9,326 nucleotides of DNA, from the NCBI RefSeq assembly GCF_002811955.1, contig NZ_NPEF01000159.1:1-9326 (forward strand). Reading direction: 5' to 3'. Source of the DNA: Leptospira ellisii. Lineage in GTDB: Bacteria > Spirochaetota > Leptospiria > Leptospirales > Leptospiraceae. Of this stretch, positions 5,539 through 9,326 are shown piece after piece; position 1 is the first letter of the stretch, and each line of letters opens with the position of its first letter. The notes below the pieces were generated by a model that was given only the letters and a program-made list of their open reading frames with translations, did not search any database and was not told the DNA's origin. The position numbers and the translations under genes were made by a program.

Positions 5539-6669
5539 TTATGCGGCAGCCGCGAGGACTCGTCCGATTCGTTTTTGATTGATGACTTCTCCACCATAGA
5601 GAATATCATTTTGAACTTTGACCCGAAGACCATCCGACCAAACAGAAACCCGTACGGGGAGTCCGGCGAGCATCGCGACAACAGACCTTACTCCTGTTCC
5701 TTCCGGCATTGCTTTGTAAGCTCTTGCCCCGAAGGCAATCGCCGAGGGTGCAAAAGCGATCATGGATCTGGAAGGAATCACTGTGATCACCGCATCGTCG
5801 GGAACTGAGTTCCGAAGTGGAGAATCGAAGTAAATTCTTGTCGTTACTCCGAGAGTTTTTTCAGTTCTTAAAACTGTATGAAAGGGAGATCCGGTTTCAC
5901 CGGCGACTGAGAATACATCACCCGGACGAATCGGTTTCAAGGAATCGTTTAACGCATCGACGACCATATCCGAATCACCGGCCGCGTAACCTCCGGAGTG
6001 ATTTACAGCACCAGCAATGTCTGTCGGAGTGTATCCTTCGATCGCGTGATTTTCAGAAACGTTAAATCCAAGTGCGCGAGTGATTTTTCCGTCCCTGAGC
6101 GCGCTTGTATCTCCGGATTCGTTGGCTTTGAAAAATTCCGGAATGGATAAAAGAGAGCCGTAGTCATCCGGCGCACATACAAGCTGTTTCTCTCCACTCA
6201 CTTTGTTGTTGGACAAAAGTGTCCGGAGTTTTACCATCTTATCCTTATCTATTCCCGTTCTTGCATCGATGATATTGTTTGTCTTCAGTGCAAGGTTATA
6301 GATAAATTTATTCACCGTGATATAAAGAGAAAGAGCCATAGGTTGAGCGTATTTCTCGATTAGATCGTACGGCGAAAGAGAAAGCTCAGTGGATGTGAGG
6401 ATGATCGTTTTCTTTTTCGATTCCGTAAGCTCAACTTTTTTCGCTTCTTGATGCACATCCGTTGCGTCTGGATCTTCGTTCGGATCGTAATCGTCTGCGT
6501 CTCCGAAGTCCGGAGTAATTGGAACAGTTACCTTGTCCCCTACTTCTGCCAGCTTTTGTTCAATGGATCTGGAAACTTGATTCTGTAAATTCAATACTCC
6601 GGGGTCTAAATAATCCCACCCGTCGAACCAAAATTCGGGGTACAAAACATCTTGGCCTGTGTTTGACAT
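5539..6669 (-). CDS. Major capsid protein, P22 gp5-like
   Basis: The protein has 376 residues and starts at ATG 6669 with AGG (6676-6674) as Shine-Dalgarno. It is the main shell subunit and should have the HK97 fold. The pattern fits the P22 coat family: an N-terminal arm with helix (22-45), a P-I-T-P-D-F strand leading to an acidic loop (52-73), a hydrophobic spine helix (104-130, A-Q-P-M-A-L-S-L-Y-I-T-V-N), and a peripheral domain with C-A-P-D-D-Y, I-P-E-F-F-K and L-G-F-N-V-S-E-N (165-207). An inserted strand domain includes P-G-D-V-F-S-V-A-G-E-T-G (249-260) and I-Y-F-D-S-P-L at 279-285. That G-D-x-F-x-x-A-G segment is characteristic of the P22 coat insertion domain. At 376 residues it is shorter than P22 gp5 (430). 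The scaffold gene just upstream agrees. It lacks any visible N-terminal protease or delta domain. Confidence 0.8.
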   Translation of the reverse strand: MSNTGQDVLYPEFWFDGWDYLDPGVLNLQNQVSRSIEQKLAEVGDKVTVPITPDFGDADDYDPNEDPDATDVHQEAKKVELTESKKKTIILTSTELSLSPYDLIEKYAQPMALSLYITVNKFIYNLALKTNNIIDARTGIDKDKMVKLRTLLSNNKVSGEKQLVCAPDDYGSLLSIPEFFKANESGDTSALRDGKITRALGFNVSENHAIEGYTPTDIAGAVNHSGGYAAGDSDMVVDALNDSLKPIRPGDVFSVAGETGSPFHTVLRTEKTLGVTTRIYFDSPLRNSVPDDAVITVIPSRSMIAFAPSAIAFGARAYKAMPEGTGVRSVVAMLAGLPVRVSVWSDGLRVKVQNDILYGGEVINQKRIGRVLAAAA

Positions 6670-6677
6670 TCTACCTG

Positions 6678-6693
6678 ATCGTTAATCAACGAT
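6678..6693 (-). other. Perfect hairpin between scaffold and coat genes
   Basis: On the minus strand ATCGTT pairs with AACGAT around a 4-base loop, a perfect 6-bp stem. It contains the scaffold UAA stop (6684-6682) and ends one base before the AGG of the coat ribosome binding site. No run of U follows, so it is not an intrinsic terminator; it might tune coat translation. Confidence 0.5.
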
Positions 6694-7512
6694 AATCGTT
6701 TGGATTCCGGCTTTCATCTTTTCAAGCCTTTCTTGTCTTACTTCCGGTTTTACTAAATCGGATCGCTTGTATGCAACTTGTCCTGTTGTCGTTAAGCGGC
6801 CTCCTTTGACAGATGTACCGGAACCGGGAATTAAGTTTGATTTGAGTAAATTTGCGTTAGTCGGAATAGCCAGCCATTTAGCCGCCGCTTCTTCCGGTTC
6901 CAGCTCTTGAACACCGGCCCCGTCTCCTACATCAAGTTTCAATAATACTTTGAAACTTCCGTCGTCCTTATTCTCGACGACCGTTGGTTGACTGATCGCT
7001 TTTAAAAGTAGTAACGCTTGATTTTGATCGTAGAGCGAATGTTTAGAAAAGGCCGAGTAGAGTTCCGTATTGATTGTCTTTTCACGGAAAAGAGTTTCAA
7101 ATCGTTCCTTACTCTTTTTTTCGGATTCGATAATCCCATTCAGTTTTTTGAGTTCCGCTCCGAGTCTCGCAGCCTCTCTTTCTTTTTCCGGGAGTTTTTC
7201 GAGTTCAAGCTGTTGAAGTTTTTCTTGAAGCTCTTTTAAGGCCGGATTTTCATCCTTGGCCGATTCTTCGAGAATTTTCAGCTTACTCGATGCGGTTCGA
7301 AATTCTGCCGAAAGCTTTCCGAACCCTTGCGCGAGTTCTTTCGGGATAGAGTAGGTATTTCCTCCGAACTTAAACTCTGCGAGCTCTGGATCTTTGCTTT
7401 TGCCTGCTTCTTCCCCTACTTCGTTGTTTTCGCTGTTCCCGCCTTCTCCTCCTGATCCGTCTCCCTCCCCTACTGGTTTTAATACTTTGGAATTCAGGTT
7501 CCAAAATCTCAT
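6682..7512 (-). CDS. Capsid scaffolding protein
   Basis: This 276-residue protein lies between portal and coat, the standard place of the scaffold. Its ATG directly follows the portal stop (TAGATG). The N-terminal 14-40 region is Gly/Glu/Ser-rich and acidic. Residues about 65-150 are a long charged helix, strongly coiled-coil-like (L-Q-E-K-L-Q-Q-L-E-L-E-K and many Lys/Glu pairs). A small folded stretch is seen around 155-200. The C-terminus is basic with K-R-S-D-L-V-K-P-E-V-R-Q-E-R-L-E-K-M-K, like the coat-binding helix pair of P22-type scaffolds. Scaffolds help coat subunits form a procapsid and then leave or are cleaved. No protease motif is evident, so it is probably not a scaffold-protease fusion. 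The family call is based on composition and position. Confidence 0.76.
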   Translation of the reverse strand: MRFWNLNSKVLKPVGEGDGSGGEGGNSENNEVGEEAGKSKDPELAEFKFGGNTYSIPKELAQGFGKLSAEFRTASSKLKILEESAKDENPALKELQEKLQQLELEKLPEKEREAARLGAELKKLNGIIESEKKSKERFETLFREKTINTELYSAFSKHSLYDQNQALLLLKAISQPTVVENKDDGSFKVLLKLDVGDGAGVQELEPEEAAAKWLAIPTNANLLKSNLIPGSGTSVKGGRLTTTGQVAYKRSDLVKPEVRQERLEKMKAGIQTIIVD

Positions 7513-8703
7513 CTATGCTACCTGTTCTCGGCTTTTTGCCGTGCGCGTTTGCGTTTGTTTCGAGGACGCTACCCGTAAGTTTTGTTCGTCGAGATTCTTT
7601 TCTTCCATGTCGGAGGAAGAGGCCGTAGTATTACGGTTTTGAGTTTGGCCGAGAAACTTCTCCATAAATCCGGGAAGTGCTTCGTCATCGGCGGAATCAA
7701 TTTCTGAAAAAAGTTCGCTCTTTTCTTTTTCCGGGAGTTCAGGAAAAACTTTTGCGAGAATTTCCTTTGCGATTTTCTTTTTTACTACGGAGAAGGTGAG
7801 TGATTCAAATATGGAAAGTAGAGTTTTTACCGTTTCAGCAATGTCGATTGTTTCGAATTTCTTTTGATACGCGACCTTGATTTCCTCTTTTTGAATTTCC
7901 GTGTTTAGCCAAAGCGATATAAGTTCGAAAATTTCTTCTTCGGTTTTTTCAAGTCTTGTCGCGCCGGAATGAAGAAATGCCTTGGCTTCTCGAAACTCTA
8001 AGAACTTTGCGATACCGGATTGAACTCCGGTTTTTTCCTGATCTTTGTCCAGGCCGACTTTTTGGAGAATTTTTTTCGCTAACCGATCGACTACAATTCC
8101 AAGCCCCGTCAGATCCTCGATTCCGGGGCCAATGAAAGACGGTGCAGAACTCGACTCTTTGTCGTATGTGATAAAGGAAAGAGATCCGATCCCTTCCTTT
8201 TCCAATTTTTCAGGAAGGATTCCGGGATAGATGAAAATCTTAAATGCACCGGAATAGATTACCTCGTCTTCAACAGACAAAAGATTATAAATCTTTCGAT
8301 CAATGATCGCTATATCTTCAAAAACTGTCTGACTGATCGGTCCAGAATCATTGTCGGACCATGATACAAAGATCAGCGGGACACGATTTAGTGAATGCGG
8401 TAACATTTCTCCCGCGATTACTTTCCCTTCTTTGTTCCGAGTAAAATCTTGAAAGTATTCTTTGGTCCAAAGTCTATACTCTACGATTTTTTTTCGATCG
8501 GTGAATGGGTCTTCGTCATCCAGATACGAATTGTCAAGCAAAGCCCAAAGTAGAGACCCCTTTTCATCGATTGCAAAATCTCGGATCTGTCCAAGATCAT
8601 AGAGAACGCAATACGGTCTTAAATTTTGTTCGTTTATATCCGCTTGGGTCCGAATCAAATCGGGATCAAATGTTGGTGAGTCAACTAAAACGCGCAAGTG
8701 CAA
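7513..8703 (-). CDS. Portal protein, C-terminal fragment
   Basis: The frame is open to 7513 and could only start on its own at TTG 8703, which has no ribosome binding site. It opens with L-R-V-L-V-D-S-P, the strand after the break, followed by R-P-Y-C-V-L-Y-D-L-G-Q-I-R-D-F (residues 30-44), a segment typical of DUF4055 portals. A helical stem and crown region follow (residues 180-330). The end is rich in Thr, Ser, Gln and Arg, probably disordered. It stops directly before the scaffold ATG. Together with the N-terminal fragment it makes a full-length portal. Confidence 0.75.
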   Translation of the reverse strand: MHLRVLVDSPTFDPDLIRTQADINEQNLRPYCVLYDLGQIRDFAIDEKGSLLWALLDNSYLDDEDPFTDRKKIVEYRLWTKEYFQDFTRNKEGKVIAGEMLPHSLNRVPLIFVSWSDNDSGPISQTVFEDIAIIDRKIYNLLSVEDEVIYSGAFKIFIYPGILPEKLEKEGIGSLSFITYDKESSSAPSFIGPGIEDLTGLGIVVDRLAKKILQKVGLDKDQEKTGVQSGIAKFLEFREAKAFLHSGATRLEKTEEEIFELISLWLNTEIQKEEIKVAYQKKFETIDIAETVKTLLSIFESLTFSVVKKKIAKEILAKVFPELPEKEKSELFSEIDSADDEALPGFMEKFLGQTQNRNTTASSSDMEEKNLDEQNLRVASSKQTQTRTAKSREQVA

Positions 8704-9056
8704 AGAAGCGATTTGGTCGCCACTTCTTGCATGAACTCGCTTATACTTTGGCGATCGTTCGCTTTATCGAAGAACGGTTTTAGGGATTCCGGGATTTCCC
8801 GGGACGGAGCTACATCGAATATGAGTCCGGTCAATGCCTCGACGATCGGGGATGTATGATTTAAAAAAACCGAACGTCTTTTTCTATTTTCGTAGGAGAA
8901 GGAATTTTCTTTTGAATATTGGAATAGGTGGTTTTTCCCTATGTAAGAGAGGCCGCCAAGGAAAGAATCATTGATGAGTTCCCAAGCGGGCAACCTGGAA
9001 GAAATGTCCGGATGTCTCCGGCTCATTATGATTTCGTAATCTGTCGATTCAGGCAT
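8685..9056 (-). CDS. Portal protein, N-terminal fragment (DUF4055 type)
   Basis: The 123-residue fragment starts at ATG 9056. There is no clear Shine-Dalgarno site. It carries the N-terminal signature of DUF4055 portals: W-E-L-I-N-D-S-F-L-G-G, a Tyr-x-x-R-x-x-R-S-V-F-L-N motif around residues 54-66, L-T-G-L-I-F at 75-80, and D-K-A-N-D-R-Q-S-I-S-E-F-M (92-104). After residue 118 it leaves the family pattern and ends at a TAG in C-T-C-A-F. The rest of the protein continues in the -1 frame. Confidence 0.75.
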   Translation of the reverse strand: MPESTDYEIIMSRRHPDISSRLPAWELINDSFLGGLSYIGKNHLFQYSKENSFSYENRKRRSVFLNHTSPIVEALTGLIFDVAPSREIPESLKPFFDKANDRQSISEFMQEVATKSLLCTCAF

Positions 9057-9199
9057 GAATTTTAAAAAATCAATCTACTACCCCTTTTTCGAGAAAGAGT
9101 CCAACGTAAGGACCGCTTCTATCTTTTAAGATTTGCAAACGGCCTATTTTTACTCTATCTTACAGATGGAAAACAGTCAGGCGAAATCGTGATATTTTT
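9057..9199. other. Intergenic gap between terminase and portal
   Basis: This 143-base stretch is the only sizeable non-coding segment of the window. No frame in it is plausible. It holds two copies of TCTATCTT (9118-9125 and 9154-9161) and a short weak hairpin of ATCTT and AAGAT at 9121-9132. I see no convincing -35/-10 pair, and no intrinsic terminator. It could hold a promoter for the head genes, but the sequence does not prove it. Confidence 0.4.
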
Positions 9200-9325
9200 T
9201 TAAGAAGCAAGGCCGAAGGAAGCTACGAAATTTTTCTCGATCGACATGTAGTAAACTCCCGAACCGGCGTCCACTAAATCATCGTGTCCTTTCCCATCTC
9301 CGACGAAATTATGAAGTGTGGAAAG
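9200..9325 (-). CDS. Terminase large subunit, C-terminal end (runs off right edge)
   Basis: The last 41 codons and the stop of a gene entering from the right are visible. The sequence contains F-V-G-D-G-K-G-H-D-D-L-V-D-A-G-S, the 'H-D-D-x-V-D-A' site of the C-terminal nuclease domain of large terminases. The paired aspartates belong to the metal-binding nuclease site that cuts the DNA concatemer during packaging. It ends F-G-L-A-S. Its position directly before the portal gene fits. The ATPase part lies outside the window. Confidence 0.85.
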   Translation of the reverse strand, partial: LSTLHNFVGDGKGHDDLVDAGSGVYYMSIEKNFVASFGLAS

Positions 9326-9326
9326 A

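Larger units (their letters stand above)
7513..9056 (-). pseudogene. Portal protein gene, interrupted by one frameshift
   Basis: Read together, the two portal ORFs span 1544 bases, one base short of a whole number of codons; restoring one base gives about 514 residues, the normal size of DUF4055-type portals. The break lies near 8687-8710. Adding one G in the TGCGCG-TTTT run gives C-A-V-L-V-D-S-P, very close to the family's 'G-R-x-x-V-L-V-D-x-P' site. There is no proper slippery heptamer here, so I read it as a mutation or sequencing error, not as programmed frameshifting. The portal ring sits at one vertex, is the entry pore for DNA and docks terminase, so a true break would make the phage defective. 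Confidence 0.72.

Noticed and set aside
8685..8710. Programmed frameshifting in the portal gene
   Set aside because: No X XXY YYZ heptamer exists in the right phase before the stop, and portals are not known to use frameshifting. An indel or error is simpler.
9090..9190. Promoter-like hexamers in the terminase-portal gap (for example TAAGAT with a 17-base spacer to TTCGCC)
   Set aside because: The -35 matches consensus in only two positions; such pairs are common by chance in AT-rich DNA.

Overview
The window is one strand (minus) of a densely packed tailed-phage structural module, almost certainly part of a prophage or phage genome. It reads from right to left in the order typical of head and tail genes: terminase large subunit (3' end only), portal, scaffold, major capsid protein, a small protein, head-tail connector, minor head protein, head-closure-like protein, HK97 gp10-like neck protein, tail terminator-like protein, a small protein, tail tube protein, tail assembly chaperone pair G/GT, and the start of the tape measure gene, which runs off the left edge. 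Nearly every junction overlaps or lies within about a dozen bases, so the block is probably one operon. No host gene, tRNA, integrase or attachment site is visible. The host cannot be fixed from structural genes alone. The moderately AT-rich composition and codon style look like a Leptospira prophage to me, but this is a weak guess.

Head region (about 3267-9326). The terminase C-terminus is followed by the only real intergenic gap (9057-9199). The portal belongs to the DUF4055 type, but its reading frame is broken once near position 8690: two ORFs overlap and together give one portal of normal length. Scaffold and a coat protein resembling P22 gp5 follow, with a small perfect hairpin between them. 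Connector, minor head protein (Cys/His cluster, minor capsid protein 2-like) and a closure-like protein complete the head.

Tail region (1-3267). A gp10-like neck protein, a tail terminator-like protein, a 58-residue protein with a very strong ribosome binding site and a tail tube protein are followed by the tail assembly chaperone. No sheath gene lies between terminator and tube, so the tail is probably long and non-contractile (siphovirus-like). The chaperone gene ends in a textbook -1 programmed frameshift signal: the slippery heptamer A AAA AAG next to the stop codon, a 6-base spacer and an 11-bp stem. It fuses G (168 aa) to T and gives a GT protein of 295 aa. The tape measure frame follows after a single stop and one codon, and has no ATG, GTG or TTG near its evident N-terminus. 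It appears to start at CTG.

The most notable observations are the complete tail frameshift signal, the apparent CTG start of the tape measure gene, and the broken portal gene. I see no defence system, CRISPR array or novel non-phage system here.
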